Of a stretch of DNA of 64,000 nucleotides, positions 1-8,973 are shown one piece after another. This DNA is from JALYNX01 sp963780755 (GTDB lineage: Bacteria > Actinomycetota > Acidimicrobiia > Spongiisociales > ZC4RG35): contig CAWACX010000002.1 of the NCBI GenBank assembly GCA_963780755.1, positions 124,001 to 188,000 of the forward strand. Direction: 5' to 3'. The translations under genes and the position numbers were made by a program. The number at the start of each line of letters is the position of its first letter. The first letter of the stretch is position 1. Below the pieces are notes generated by a model. It ran no database searches. It saw only the letters and a list, made by a program, of their open reading frames with translations, and was not told the origin of the DNA.

Positions 1-96
1 CTCGAGCCAATGCTGGAGCCAGCGTTGCTCGGCGTTCGAATACAGCTCACGGATGTCACCTTCGCTCATGTCACGAACGTAACCGAGCCAGGTCAC
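1..96 (-). CDS. Partial hypothetical protein (N-terminus only)
   Basis: An open frame on the minus strand runs off the left edge, so only about 32 N-terminal residues are visible. The GTG at 96 is preceded by an AGGAATT-like ribosome site and gives a start MTWLGYVRD; an in-frame ATG at 69 (MSEGDIREL) is the alternative. The visible part is rich in Trp and charged residues and has no motif I recognise. It is divergent from the thioredoxin-domain gene that starts at 128. No function can be given. Confidence 0.4.
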   Translation of the reverse strand, partial: MTWLGYVRDMSEGDIRELYSNAEQRWLQHWLE

Positions 97-127
97 CCAT
101 AATTCCTGGCGCAGGTACGGTCACGGT

Positions 128-2104
128 GTGCCCAACCGCCTCGCTGATGCCACCTCGCCGTACCTCCTCCAGCACAAGGACAATCCCGTGCACTGGCAGG
201 AGTGGGGCGACGACGCGTTTGCCGACGCGAAGGCCCGGGACCAGCCGGTATTGCTCAGCGTCGGCTACTCGGCCTGCCATTGGTGCCATGTGATGGCCCA
301 CGAGTCCTTCGAGGACCAGGAGACGGCCGCAGAGATGAACCGCCTCTTCGTCAACGTCAAGGTCGACCGCGAGGAACGGCCCGACGTCGACTCGGTCTAC
401 ATGGAAGCCGTCCAGACGATGACAGGCCGCGGGGGATGGCCGATGACGGTGTGGCTGACACCCGATGGGGAGCCATTCTTCGCGGGGACCTATTTCCCTC
501 CCGATGACCGGCAGGGGATGCCCTCCTTCAAGCGGGTCATGGCCGCAGTCTCCGATGCCTGGGTCAACCGTCGCAGCGAGGTGCTGGAGCAGTCCGGGCG
601 GCTGATGGAGGCGATAAGCCGGGAGATGCCCATTGCCGAAGACCTCCCCGGTGTGGAGGCCCTGGCTGAGGCCCACCGCAACATCGCAGCTTCGTTCGAT
701 CCGATCAACGGTGGTTTCGGCAACGCCCCCAAGTTTCCGCAACAGCCGATCCTGGAGTTCCTGCTCCGAACCCACGGCGAGCCGTGGGGCGAGCGGGGAG
801 GGGAGATGCTGCGCCGGACTCTGCACGAGATGGCGGACGGCGGGATCCACGATCAGCTCGGAGGCGGGTTCGCCCGCTACTCGGTGGACAACCAGTGGCT
901 GGTCCCTCATTTCGAGAAGATGCTCTACGACAACGCCCAGCTGGCCCGGATCTACCTCTGGTCAGGCATCGAGCTCGACGAGCCCCGCTTCATCGAGGTC
1001 GCCCGCTCCACCCTCGACTACCTGCTCGCCGACCTCCACCATCCCGACGGCGGCTTCTACTCGGCGGAAGACGCCGACTCTGAGGGTGTCGAGGGCAAGT
1101 TCTACGTGTGGTCCCTCGGCGACCTGACCGAGGTGCTCGGCGAGGAGGACGCGACCGAGGCTGCCCGGTTCTTCGGTGCTTCACGGCATGGCAACTTCGA
1201 GGGCTCCAACATCCTCTACCGCCCGACCCGCGAGCCCATGACCGACCGCATGGCGGCGATCAGAGACCGGCTCCTCGAGGCCCGTGCGGCGCGGGTGCGG
1301 CCCGGCCTCGACGACAAGGTGGTCGCCTCGTGGAACGGCCTGGCACTCCGGGCGATGGCCGAGGCCGGCGCCGCGCTATCCGACGAGCGATACCTGCAGG
1401 CAGCCATCCAAACCGGCGGCTTTCTCGTGGACAACCTGATCGCGGACGGGGTCGCAATGAGGTCCTGGCGGCAGGGCCAGGCGCGGGTGGCGGGGTTTCT
1501 CGAGGACTACGGCGGCCTCGCCGTTGGTCTCTTTGCCCTCTACGCCGCCACTGGCGAAGTGCGGTGGTACGAGGTGGGAGCGGAGCTGGCAAGCATCATC
1601 CCGACCCGGTTCGGCGCCCCGGAGGGAGGCCTCTTCGACACCGCACAGGACGCGGAGAAGCTGATCAAGCGACCCAGGGACCCGATCGACAACCCACTCC
1701 CCTCGGGCAACGCCATGGCCGCCGAAGCGCTCCTGATCCTTCACGGCTACACCGGGGCGGACAGGTGGCGCCAGTCGGCCATCGAGGCACTTGGGACCAC
1801 GGCTGCCCTAGTCGGGAGTTACCCGGCGATGGTGGGCCACCATCTCTCCACCCTGCACGCCATGAGCGGCCTTCGCGAACTGGCGGTGGTCGGCCCCGAC
1901 CCGGAGCCTCTCTCCGCCGTGTACTGGGAGCGGTTCCGACCTCACATGGCCTTCGCCTACTCCCGGAGTGAAGAGGACCGGGTACCACTCCTCCAAGGGC
2001 GCGCCGCGGAGTCGGGCACCACCCTGGCCTACCTCTGTGAGGGCCATGTCTGCAACCTCCCCACGGCCGATCCCCAGGCGCTACGGGAGCAACTCGCGGG
2101 CTGA
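128..2104 (+). CDS. yyaL: YyaL/SSP411-type thioredoxin-domain protein
   Basis: This 658-residue protein has the usual length and architecture of the YyaL (human SPATA20) family: an N-terminal thioredoxin-like domain (about residues 1-165) followed by an alpha/alpha-toroid region resembling N-acylglucosamine 2-epimerase folds. The family signature SPYLLQHKDNPVHW is near the N-terminus and the redox pair is Cys50-His-Trp-Cys53. The start is a GTG. The biochemical role of the family is not established; it is a cytosolic protein with no signal peptide visible here. The next gene follows 67 bp downstream on the same strand. Confidence 0.93.
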   Translation: MPNRLADATSPYLLQHKDNPVHWQEWGDDAFADAKARDQPVLLSVGYSACHWCHVMAHESFEDQETAAEMNRLFVNVKVDREERPDVDSVYMEAVQTMTGRGGWPMTVWLTPDGEPFFAGTYFPPDDRQGMPSFKRVMAAVSDAWVNRRSEVLEQSGRLMEAISREMPIAEDLPGVEALAEAHRNIAASFDPINGGFGNAPKFPQQPILEFLLRTHGEPWGERGGEMLRRTLHEMADGGIHDQLGGGFARYSVDNQWLVPHFEKMLYDNAQLARIYLWSGIELDEPRFIEVARSTLDYLLADLHHPDGGFYSAEDADSEGVEGKFYVWSLGDLTEVLGEEDATEAARFFGASRHGNFEGSNILYRPTREPMTDRMAAIRDRLLEARAARVRPGLDDKVVASWNGLALRAMAEAGAALSDERYLQAAIQTGGFLVDNLIADGVAMRSWRQGQARVAGFLEDYGGLAVGLFALYAATGEVRWYEVGAELASIIPTRFGAPEGGLFDTAQDAEKLIKRPRDPIDNPLPSGNAMAAEALLILHGYTGADRWRQSAIEALGTTAALVGSYPAMVGHHLSTLHAMSGLRELAVVGPDPEPLSAVYWERFRPHMAFAYSRSEEDRVPLLQGRAAESGTTLAYLCEGHVCNLPTADPQALREQLAG

Positions 2105-2171
2105 TCGAAGAGGCGCCGCCGCAACCGGCCCTGGCATACTTCGACCTCGATTCGGCAGGAAGGAACACGCA

Positions 2172-2585
2172 ATGATTTTCGATTTCTTCGACGATTTGAA
2201 CTGGGTGGCCGTCCTGGTGGCAGCCGTAGCCTGGTTTGCATTCAGCGCGGTCTGGTACTCGATCCCGCCCCTGAGCAATGCCTGGCAGCAGGCGGCCAAG
2301 GTGACTCCCGGGGAAGGCCCACCGCTGGCGATGATTCTGATCCCAACCTTCCTCGGCTATTTCGTGACCACGATCGTCATCGCTCTGCTGGTGAACGCGA
2401 TGGACGCCGACTCTTGGCAAGACGGGCTGGCACTGGGCGCGGCCTTGGGGATCGGATTCGGTGTGGTCGGCGCCCTGGTCAGCCAGCTCTACGAGCAGAA
2501 GGGGCGCTTGTACTGGTTGATCAACGGGGTCAACGCCATCATCGCCTATTCGATCGTTGCAGTGATCCTCAGCCTCTGGGACTGA
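2172..2585 (+). CDS. DUF1761-type small membrane protein
   Basis: A 137-residue integral membrane protein with about four hydrophobic segments (roughly residues 12-32, 53-75, 84-104 and 115-135). The overall pattern, with a W-Y-S pair after the first helix and a Q-L-Y-E-Q-K stretch between the last two helices, resembles DUF1761. The ATG is preceded by a strong AGGAAGGA ribosome site, which fixes the start. The function is unknown. Its stop lies 6 bp from the stop of the convergent heme A synthase gene. Confidence 0.7.
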   Translation: MIFDFFDDLNWVAVLVAAVAWFAFSAVWYSIPPLSNAWQQAAKVTPGEGPPLAMILIPTFLGYFVTTIVIALLVNAMDADSWQDGLALGAALGIGFGVVGALVSQLYEQKGRLYWLINGVNAIIAYSIVAVILSLWD

Positions 2586-2590
2586 CCCGT

Positions 2591-3479
2591 TCAGACCGGT
2601 TGGCTCACCTCGCTCGGGACCTGGAGCGCCCCGGCCGATGTGAGCACGTAGGCAATCCAAAGCGCGTCGGCGAGGGCCAGGTGCACCAGCTGCATCCATG
2701 AGGGCACCCCAAGGGCGACGTTGATCGCCCCGGTGATCAGCATCGCCCCCACCAAGGCGGGCACTGCTCTCGCCGCGGCCGAACGCGGGCCTGCACTCCT
2801 CCCCGAGATCCACCAGGCAATCGATGAGGCGGCCAGGGCGAGAACGGGGTGGATGACACGGAGGTCGGTGAGAAAGTGCGACTCCTCCAGGCTCCCAGCG
2901 CCCGACTTGGGGAACAGGGTGTCGGCGAGGGCGGTGACCGCGCCGGAGGCCGCAATCAGGACCAGGGCTACACCTCCGGCGATGACCCACCGGGTCACGG
3001 TGGGCTCGGCCCTGAAGTCGAGCCGTCGGCCACCGGCGAGCCAGAAGGCGGTCAGGGTCAGCGCCGCCAGCAGGAAGAGAGTGTTGACCAGATGCAGCGG
3101 GACCGCGACTACCCGGGCAAGTGAGGCGTCATCGGCGACCCAGTCGGCGAGGACGATCATTGCGCCGATCAGGGCCTCGATGACGATGGCCACGACGGAG
3201 AGGCTCGCTCCGAGCCGGGCCGGCTCGCCGCGCTCGAGTTCCGCGCCAGACCAGAACTGCGAGTACGCCCACAAGGACCAGCGCCAGCCCGCTCATGGCG
3301 CGGTGGGTGAACTCGATGGCGGTGGCACCCTCCATCTCGGGGACCAGGACTCCCTGGCAGGTGGGCCATGACGACCCGCATCCCGCCCCGCTGCCGGTCG
3401 CCCGTACCAGGGCGCCGAGCAGGATCACCAGGACGTTGAAACCGACTACGAACCAGGCATAGCGGGCGAGGCGAGGCAC
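2591..3479 (-). pseudogene. ctaA: Heme A synthase (CtaA/COX15), interrupted by a frameshift
   Basis: Two overlapping frames together give a complete membrane protein of about 295 residues. The first (GTG start at 3479) has the N-terminal helix, the LVRATGSGAGCGSSWPTCQG signature with its Cys residues, and the heme-ligand region EFTHR. The second carries helices 3-8 and runs to the stop at 2591. The frames join near 3235-3250, just after a V-W-R-G stretch. The total of 889 nt is 3n+1, consistent with one extra base. CtaA converts heme O to heme A for aa3-type oxidases in the cytoplasmic membrane. The break may be a sequencing indel, because both parts are otherwise well conserved. Confidence 0.82.
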
Positions 3480-3561
3480 GCTCGGGAGGTTAGACCCCCC
3501 GAAATTTGGGTCGTCAGGGCTCAGATGGTGACCTGTCGGTCCAAATTACGATGGGGGGTGC

Positions 3562-4515
3562 ATGGAAATCCATCCCGACGTGGTGGCAACGGTCGGCGAC
3601 ACCCCACTGATCCGCCTCTCCAGAATTCACCCGCCGGGGAACCTGGTGGCCAAGCTGGAGTCGACCAACCCCGGGGGCTCGATCAAGGAGCGGATCGCGA
3701 TTTCCATGATCGACGCCGCCGAGAAGTCAGGGCTCCTCCGGCCCGGCGGGACCATCGTCGAACCCACCTCCGGCAACACGGGCGTCGGACTGGCGATGAT
3801 CGGCGCAGTGCGCGGCTACCGGGTGATCTGCACCGTGCCCGACAAGGTCTCCAAGGAGAAGCAGGACCTGTTGAAGGCCTACGGGGCCGAAGTGATAGTC
3901 ACCCCCACCGACCTCCTTCCCGAGCACCCCGACTCCTACTACGGGGTTGCCCGGCGCCTGGCCTCCGAGATCGATGGCGCCTTTCATCCCGACCAATACT
4001 CGAACCCGGCCAATCCCGAGGCGCACTACCTCACGACCGGCCCCGAGATCTGGAAGCAGACCGCGGGGGCGGTGGAGGTCGTCGTGATCGGGGTCGGCAC
4101 CGGAGGCACCATCTCCGGGGTGAGCCGCTACCTGAGAGAGCAGAATCCGTCGGTGCTCGTGGTTGGCGTCGATCCTGAGGGGTCGATCTACACCGCGGAT
4201 GACAGCTCCCAAGTTCACCAGTACTCGGTGGAGGGAGTGGGTGAGGACTTCTACCCCGAGACCGTCGAGCTCGACCTGATCGACCGCTGGATCGAGGTGA
4301 CCGACGCCGACTCGTTTGCGATGACCCGCCGCCTGGCACACGAAGAGGGGATCCTGGTGGGTGGCTCGTGCGGGATGGCGGCCCATGCCGCTCTCGTCGT
4401 CGCCGCCGAAGACACCAGCCGGCTCGTGGTGGTCATCCTCCCCGACTCCGGGCGCGGCTACCTCTCGAAGGTGTTCAACGACGAGTGGATGGCTGACAAC
4501 GGCTTCGACACGTGA
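3562..4515 (+). CDS. cbs: PLP-dependent cystathionine beta-synthase/cysteine synthase
   Basis: A 317-residue fold-type II PLP enzyme. The Schiff-base lysine is Lys42 in NPGGSIKERI, the substrate loop TSGNTG is at 69-74 and the phosphate loop GVGTGGTISG is near 180. The C-terminal signatures VGEDFYPETV and PDSGRGYLSKVFNDEWM are typical of actinobacterial cystathionine beta-synthases rather than CysK. The protein ends there and lacks the C-terminal pair of CBS regulatory domains found in mycobacterial homologues. It should condense serine or O-acetylserine with homocysteine or sulfide; the substrate is not decidable from sequence. A strong terminator follows the stop directly. Confidence 0.88.
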   Translation: MEIHPDVVATVGDTPLIRLSRIHPPGNLVAKLESTNPGGSIKERIAISMIDAAEKSGLLRPGGTIVEPTSGNTGVGLAMIGAVRGYRVICTVPDKVSKEKQDLLKAYGAEVIVTPTDLLPEHPDSYYGVARRLASEIDGAFHPDQYSNPANPEAHYLTTGPEIWKQTAGAVEVVVIGVGTGGTISGVSRYLREQNPSVLVVGVDPEGSIYTADDSSQVHQYSVEGVGEDFYPETVELDLIDRWIEVTDADSFAMTRRLAHEEGILVGGSCGMAAHAALVVAAEDTSRLVVVILPDSGRGYLSKVFNDEWMADNGFDT

Positions 4516-4545
4516 GAAGGCCCCCGGCGAACCGGGGGCCTTCTC
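4514..4545 (+). terminator. Intrinsic terminator after the cbs-like gene
   Basis: A perfect 14-bp stem (GAGAAGGCCCCCGG and its complement) with a CGAA tetraloop starts inside the stop codon. The loop and the GC-rich stem are typical of rho-independent terminators, although the trailing T-run is weak (TTCTC). Confidence 0.85.
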
Positions 4546-4675
4546 TCAGAAGTTCAGCTTTGGCGTTGCTTCGGCGATGACGCCGCCACGAATGGACGAG
4601 GTCCGTGGTGTCCAAAAGCCGGGTGGTCCGAGTGTGGAGTCGCCACCGGTCCCGAAGGACGAGCGGCGCACGCGG

Positions 4676-4723
4676 TCAGCGCCGCTCAGCGCTCGACCAC
4701 CTCCAGAGTCCAAAGACTTTCAT
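4676..4723 (-). CDS. Candidate 15-codon mini-ORF with a very long Shine-Dalgarno sequence
   Basis: In the otherwise empty 4546-4797 interval, the minus strand reads AGAAAGGAGGTGGTCC (4747-4732), which pairs along 16 nt with the 3' end of 16S rRNA, allowing one G-U pair. It is followed 8 nt later by an ATG that opens MKVFGLWRWSSAERR and a TGA. The spacing from the GGAGG core to the ATG is about 14 nt, longer than optimal. It lies upstream of nothing on its own strand except the cbs-like gene in antisense. This could be a real small peptide or leader, or a fortuitous match. I see nothing else in this interval. Confidence 0.3.
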   Translation of the reverse strand: MKVFGLWRWSSAERR

Positions 4724-4797
4724 ACAACCTAGGACCACCTCCTTTCTCTGGTGAGTGCAGTCTGCCACGCCCCGGTGCCTTGGTGCCAGCTTTTTTC

Positions 4798-7119
4798 TCA
4801 CCCCCGGAACACGTCCGGTGGAATCGGGTCCTGGAAGCGCCTACGGGCATTGAGCCCAGAGAGGTATTGGTTGGGAAAGTCGAAGTCGGCGTAGCCGAGG
4901 TCGATGGCCGCGTTCAGCGTCCAATATGGGTCGACCAGGTGGGGCCGAGCCAGGACGCAGAGATCCGCCCTCCCCGAGACCAGGATGTTGTGCACGTCGT
5001 CGATGCTCGACACTGCACCGACGGTCATGGTCGGGATTTGGGCTTCGTGTCGAATTCGGTCGCTGTATGGCGTCTGATAGAGGCGCCCATAATCGGGGTC
5101 GGCATCGATCGTGGTCTGGCCGGTGGAGACGTCGACGATGTCGCACCCCAGCGCCTTGAGCTCCCGTGCGAAAGCGACCGCGTCGTCACCGTCGAACCCA
5201 CCGGGCACCCAGTCCGTGGCGGAGATGCGCACCGAGATCGGCTTGTGCTCCGGCCACGCCTCCCGGACCGCAGCGAACACCTCGAGCGGAAACCTCATCC
5301 GGTTCCGGAGCGAGCCCCCGTATTCGTCCCCTCGCTGGTTGGAAAGGGGCGTCAGGAAGCTCGACAGGAGATAGCCATGGGCGAAGTGGAGCTCGAGGAG
5401 GTCGAACCCGGCCCGGTCGCCCAACCGCGTTGCCTCGAGGTGCTGGTCGACGACCAGGTCCATGTCCTCCCGGGTCATCTCCTTGGGGATCTGGCTGTCG
5501 GGCCGGTAGGGAATCGGTGACGGCGCGATCAGGTCCCAGTTCCCGGACTCGAGCGGCTCGGAGTCGCCCTCCCACATCAGCTTGGTCGATCCCTTGCGAC
5601 CGGCGTGCCCGATCTGGAGCCCGATCCGGGAGTTGGTGTGGTCGTGGACGAAGTCGACCACTCTGGCCCAGCCATCGGCCTGTTCCTCATTCCAGATCCC
5701 GGTGCACCCCGGGCTGATCCGGGCCTCCCTGGACACACAGGTCATCTCGGTCATCACCAGCCCCGCTCCCCCCACCGCCCGGCTGCCGAGATGCACCAGG
5801 TGCCACTCATTGGGCATCCCGTCGACCGCGGTGTATTGGTCCATCGGCGATACCACGATCCGGTTGGGAAGGATCAGGTCCCGCAGCCGGAGTGGGTGGA
5901 ACATCGGGGGGATCCCGGGGTCGATCGGTCGTGGGGAACCGTGGTCGGCGGAGGCGTACCAGGAGTCGACGCTCTCCATGTACCCGGCATCGCGGACCCG
6001 GAGGTTGTCGTAGGTGACCCGCTGGCTTCGGGTGAGCATGCTGAACACGAACTGCTCGGGGTCGAGGCTCCGGTAGCGGTCGGCTCCCTCGAACCACTCC
6101 AGGCTCGCCCTCGCCGCCCGTTGCAGGCTCTGCACCTCGGGGCGCCGCGCCCTCTCATAGGAGGCAAGAGCCTCGTGGAGCGGTGCGTCGGCGCCGAGAG
6201 CCCCGCTGAGGGAAATTGCATCCTCCATCGCCAGCTTGGTGCCGGACCCGACCGAGAAGTGAGCGGTGTGCGCGGCGTCACCGATGAGGACCACGTTCTG
6301 GTGATGCCAGCGGGCACAGGTCACGGTTGGAAAGCGAAGCCACCGCGACTTGTTGCCTATCAGGCGATGACCGCCGAGGTGGGCCGAGAACAGCTCGGTG
6401 CAGCGATCCAGGGCGAATTGATCACTGGAGCCGGGAGGGAGCGAATCGCCTGACGTGGCGTCGAACCCGAGCGCGGCCCAGGTCTCGGGCGAGGTCTCGA
6501 CGATGAAGGTGCTCCCCTCGTCGCTGTACGGATAGATGTGGGCCCAGACCATCCCGTGCGGAGTGTCGCCAAAGATGAAGTTGAACTCGGAGAACACCCG
6601 GTCTGTGCCGAACCAGATGTAGTGGTTGCGACGCTCATCAACGGTGGGGCCGACCTCGCCGGCAAGCTCACGGCGGACTATGGAGTTGGCCCCGTCGGCG
6701 CCGACGATCAGGTCGGCATGGCCCAACGAGGCGAGGTCGGTGACCGGGGTGCCGAATTCGACGGCCACTCCCAACGTCCCGGCGCGTTCGGTCAGGATCT
6801 CGAGAAGCCGCTTGCGACTCACCGAAGAGAACCCATGTCCGCCGGACACGAAGTCCCGCCCGTCCGGGTGGTGGACCCTGATCTCCCCCCAGCGACGAAA
6901 GCCGGACACAAGAGTTGCGTAGCTCTCCTGATCTGCGGATTGGAAGTTGTCCAGTGTCTCGTCGCTGAAGACAACACCGAACCCGTAAGCGTCTCCCGGC
7001 TGATTTCGCTCCAGGACGCGGACCCGGTGCCCGGCGCTTTGTTGGGCGAGGAGAATCGACAAGTAGAGGCCGGCCGGCCCGCCGCCGACGATGAGTGTCT
7101 CCAGACCGTCCCGGCTCAT
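4798..7119 (-). CDS. 2-aminobenzoyl-CoA monooxygenase/reductase-type fusion (bifunctional salicylyl-CoA 5-hydroxylase family)
   Basis: This 773-residue protein joins two flavin enzymes. Residues 1 to about 390 form an FAD monooxygenase with the dinucleotide fold GGGPAGLYL (12-20) and the second FAD motif IGDAAHTAH. Residues of about 405-770 form an Old Yellow Enzyme/NADH:flavin oxidoreductase barrel with FAHGYLLSSFLTPLSNQR and a C-terminal ARPHLVDPYW motif. The same order and size occur in 2-aminobenzoyl-CoA (anthraniloyl-CoA) monooxygenase/reductase of Azoarcus, which hydroxylates and reduces the aromatic CoA thioester; automated annotation often calls such proteins salicylyl-CoA 5-hydroxylase. 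No CoA ligase or thioesterase gene is adjacent, so the substrate remains inferred. Confidence 0.85.
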   Translation of the reverse strand: MSRDGLETLIVGGGPAGLYLSILLAQQSAGHRVRVLERNQPGDAYGFGVVFSDETLDNFQSADQESYATLVSGFRRWGEIRVHHPDGRDFVSGGHGFSSVSRKRLLEILTERAGTLGVAVEFGTPVTDLASLGHADLIVGADGANSIVRRELAGEVGPTVDERRNHYIWFGTDRVFSEFNFIFGDTPHGMVWAHIYPYSDEGSTFIVETSPETWAALGFDATSGDSLPPGSSDQFALDRCTELFSAHLGGHRLIGNKSRWLRFPTVTCARWHHQNVVLIGDAAHTAHFSVGSGTKLAMEDAISLSGALGADAPLHEALASYERARRPEVQSLQRAARASLEWFEGADRYRSLDPEQFVFSMLTRSQRVTYDNLRVRDAGYMESVDSWYASADHGSPRPIDPGIPPMFHPLRLRDLILPNRIVVSPMDQYTAVDGMPNEWHLVHLGSRAVGGAGLVMTEMTCVSREARISPGCTGIWNEEQADGWARVVDFVHDHTNSRIGLQIGHAGRKGSTKLMWEGDSEPLESGNWDLIAPSPIPYRPDSQIPKEMTREDMDLVVDQHLEATRLGDRAGFDLLELHFAHGYLLSSFLTPLSNQRGDEYGGSLRNRMRFPLEVFAAVREAWPEHKPISVRISATDWVPGGFDGDDAVAFARELKALGCDIVDVSTGQTTIDADPDYGRLYQTPYSDRIRHEAQIPTMTVGAVSSIDDVHNILVSGRADLCVLARPHLVDPYWTLNAAIDLGYADFDFPNQYLSGLNARRRFQDPIPPDVFRG

Positions 7120-7188
7120 CTCGACCCCATAGAGCCAACGTTAGGAGGCATGGCGCCGGGTTATGGCCCGGGCGGAGAGCTCAGCGGC

Positions 7189-7965
7189 TCAGAGTTTGAG
7201 GGTTCCGAAGAAGTCGTCCCACCATGAGCCCAGGGCATCGATGGTGCTGGAAAAGGCCCAGAGAAGGATGATGACCAGGGCCACAAGCAGGACGATGGTG
7301 GCCAGGTTCCTGACCCGGTAGAGCTGGCGCTGGGAGGAGTCCTCCATATACGAGGGCTCGACCAAGGGTGGGGTCGCCGCCGACAGGACGAATGGCTCCG
7401 GGGGCTCTGCGAATGCGGGTGCTGGAGTGGGTGAAGCCATGTTTGAGGTTACCGGTGCTTTCCACAACGTGTCGTCCGGGGCCGTTGGTTCCCCGATCGG
7501 GACCGAATCCTCGGCGGGCGATTCCGGGTCCTCGACCGGCTCCGGGACTGCCGCCACTTCCGTGGACGGTTCTGGAGGATCGGCGAGGTCCAGCTCGAAG
7601 ACGGGGTAGGGATCCTCCACCCCGACCGGTGAGCGTTCGGGCTCGTCGGACAAGGCCGGCGCCGATCCGCCCATCATGGAACCTCGGGAGTCTGCACTGA
7701 GGCTGGCCAGAGCCTGTTCCACGGTCGGGCTGGTCTCCTCGACCGGCAGTTCCAATCCGGCCTTCTCAAAGAGAGAGCGTTTGTCGATGTCGAGAACGGC
7801 GGCCAGGGCATTGACCACCCCATTGTCGGTGGGAACCGACATGTCACGCTCCCAACTCCTGATGGTCGTTGCAGAGCGGCCGACCAACTCGGCGAGCTTC
7901 GCCTGGCTCATCCCGAGCTTGTTACGGCGGTATCGGATGGTCCTTCCAAAGGATCGTTCAGGCAT
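7189..7965 (-). CDS. Membrane-anchored helix-turn-helix protein
   Basis: A Cro/C1-type HTH (XRE family) occupies about residues 5-60 (MSQAKLAELVGRSATTIRSWE recognition region). It is followed by an acidic, proline-rich linker of some 150 residues and one hydrophobic helix near the C-terminus (VLLVALVIILLWAF), giving a RodZ-like plan with the DNA-binding domain in the cytoplasm. The ATG at 7965 is preferred; a TTG seven codons upstream is possible, and neither has a clear ribosome site. The sequence suggests a membrane-tethered regulator or cytoskeletal adaptor, but no target can be assigned. Confidence 0.7.
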   Translation of the reverse strand: MPERSFGRTIRYRRNKLGMSQAKLAELVGRSATTIRSWERDMSVPTDNGVVNALAAVLDIDKRSLFEKAGLELPVEETSPTVEQALASLSADSRGSMMGGSAPALSDEPERSPVGVEDPYPVFELDLADPPEPSTEVAAVPEPVEDPESPAEDSVPIGEPTAPDDTLWKAPVTSNMASPTPAPAFAEPPEPFVLSAATPPLVEPSYMEDSSQRQLYRVRNLATIVLLVALVIILLWAFSSTIDALGSWWDDFFGTLKL

Positions 7966-8122
7966 GTCTGGGCATCGATGGTACAAGTGGTGGCGGGATG
8001 GGCAGGGGACGTCCTACCCGCAATTAGGGTCCATCAACCCTGGGCGGCGGGCCTTTCGACCCTCTTCGGCCGCTGGGAACAGCGGTAGGTGTAGGTTCTG
8101 GACCAAGAAAAAGGAGCCTCAA

Positions 8123-8560
8123 GTGAGAAGAGCTGCATCGATCGGCGCCATCGTCCTCGGAGTCCTATTGATCGTCGGAGGGGTGACCACCTGGTTCGTG
8201 GTGGCCGACACTCTCGGAGATCAGCAGATTGTGACTTCGGACGACGCTTGCATGCCCGGACAGCCGGTCGATGATCCGTTCACCGCGTATTGCGAGGCCA
8301 AGGTCATCGAACAGCATGCCCTCGAAGCCACCGGCGGCCTCTACTACGCCGAGTTGGACCGCGAAGATCCGTTGCGGGAGACGGCAATGACCGCTTCCTT
8401 CCTTCAGGCATCGCTCTTCACCTCGGTGGTCTCCTTCGGAGTGGCCGCGATGGCGGCGCTTATGGGAGTCGTTTTCATCCTGATCGGCCTCGGCATGCGT
8501 GACGTCGAGCAGCACCTCCCGGTCGAGGTCACCCAGGCCCCGCCGGCCGAAACCGTATGA
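8123..8560 (+). CDS. Hypothetical membrane protein with two transmembrane helices
   Basis: A 145-residue protein starting at GTG 8123, behind a clear AAAAAGGAG site. A hydrophobic helix at about residues 5-27 and a second at about 98-125 flank an extracytoplasmic loop of some 65 residues with two cysteines that could form a disulfide. The pattern (short N-terminus, anchor, loop, anchor, hydrophilic tail) is common in small actinobacterial membrane proteins of unknown function. Its last 32 bp overlap the 3' end of the convergent gene at 8529-8918. Confidence 0.65.
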   Translation: MRRAASIGAIVLGVLLIVGGVTTWFVVADTLGDQQIVTSDDACMPGQPVDDPFTAYCEAKVIEQHALEATGGLYYAELDREDPLRETAMTASFLQASLFTSVVSFGVAAMAALMGVVFILIGLGMRDVEQHLPVEVTQAPPAETV

Positions 8561-8918
8561 ACGGAGCGGCGTCCACGTAATTGCCGATATGGGCCGTCGC
8601 CTTGGCGGGCTCAACGCCCCAGTTCTCGGTCAGGGCGCGGATGAGGATGGCGGCCCGCTTCTCGGGGTTGGGCTCGGGCTCACCGACCACCGGCACATCG
8701 GCTTCGAGGCCCCGCTTCAGGTGCAGGGTGAATTCGGGGTGGGCCAGGATGTTGGCCACCCAGTCCCGCTTGAACCCGGGGCGGCCCGTCAGGTAGTACT
8801 CGCCGTCGAACTGGTGGAAGTAGATCTCCACCCGCCGCGGCAGGCCGGTCTGGCGCCCGGTAGTGGTGATGTCGGCGATCCCACCGCGCGCCAAGGCCTC
8901 TTCGATTGAATGGTCCAT
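8529..8918 (-). CDS. Deazaflavin (F420)-dependent nitroreductase-family protein
   Basis: A 129-residue protein resembling the DDN/PF04075 family: TTGRQTGLPRRVEIYFHQFDG followed by YYLTGRPG, the strand-turn pattern that binds the deazaflavin phosphate, and a C-terminal amphipathic stretch. Members use cofactor F420 (or flavins) for one- or two-electron chemistry. The ATG at 8918 is chosen because homology begins right after it and a GGGGG ribosome site precedes it; upstream codons in the same frame overlap the next gene. It is convergent with, and overlaps, the membrane-protein gene on the plus strand. Confidence 0.75.
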   Translation of the reverse strand: MDHSIEEALARGGIADITTTGRQTGLPRRVEIYFHQFDGEYYLTGRPGFKRDWVANILAHPEFTLHLKRGLEADVPVVGEPEPNPEKRAAILIRALTENWGVEPAKATAHIGNYVDAAPFIRFRPAGPG

Positions 8919-8973
8919 GGTGTCGGGAACCCCCTTCTTCGACTCGATCTTCCCAACTCGGTAGCTTGAGCCG

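Noticed and set aside
4732..4747. The end of a 16S rRNA gene, since the plus strand reads GGACCACCTCCTTTCT.
   Set aside because: Only this short stretch matches; the preceding 250 bp contain no helix 45 or other rRNA sequence.
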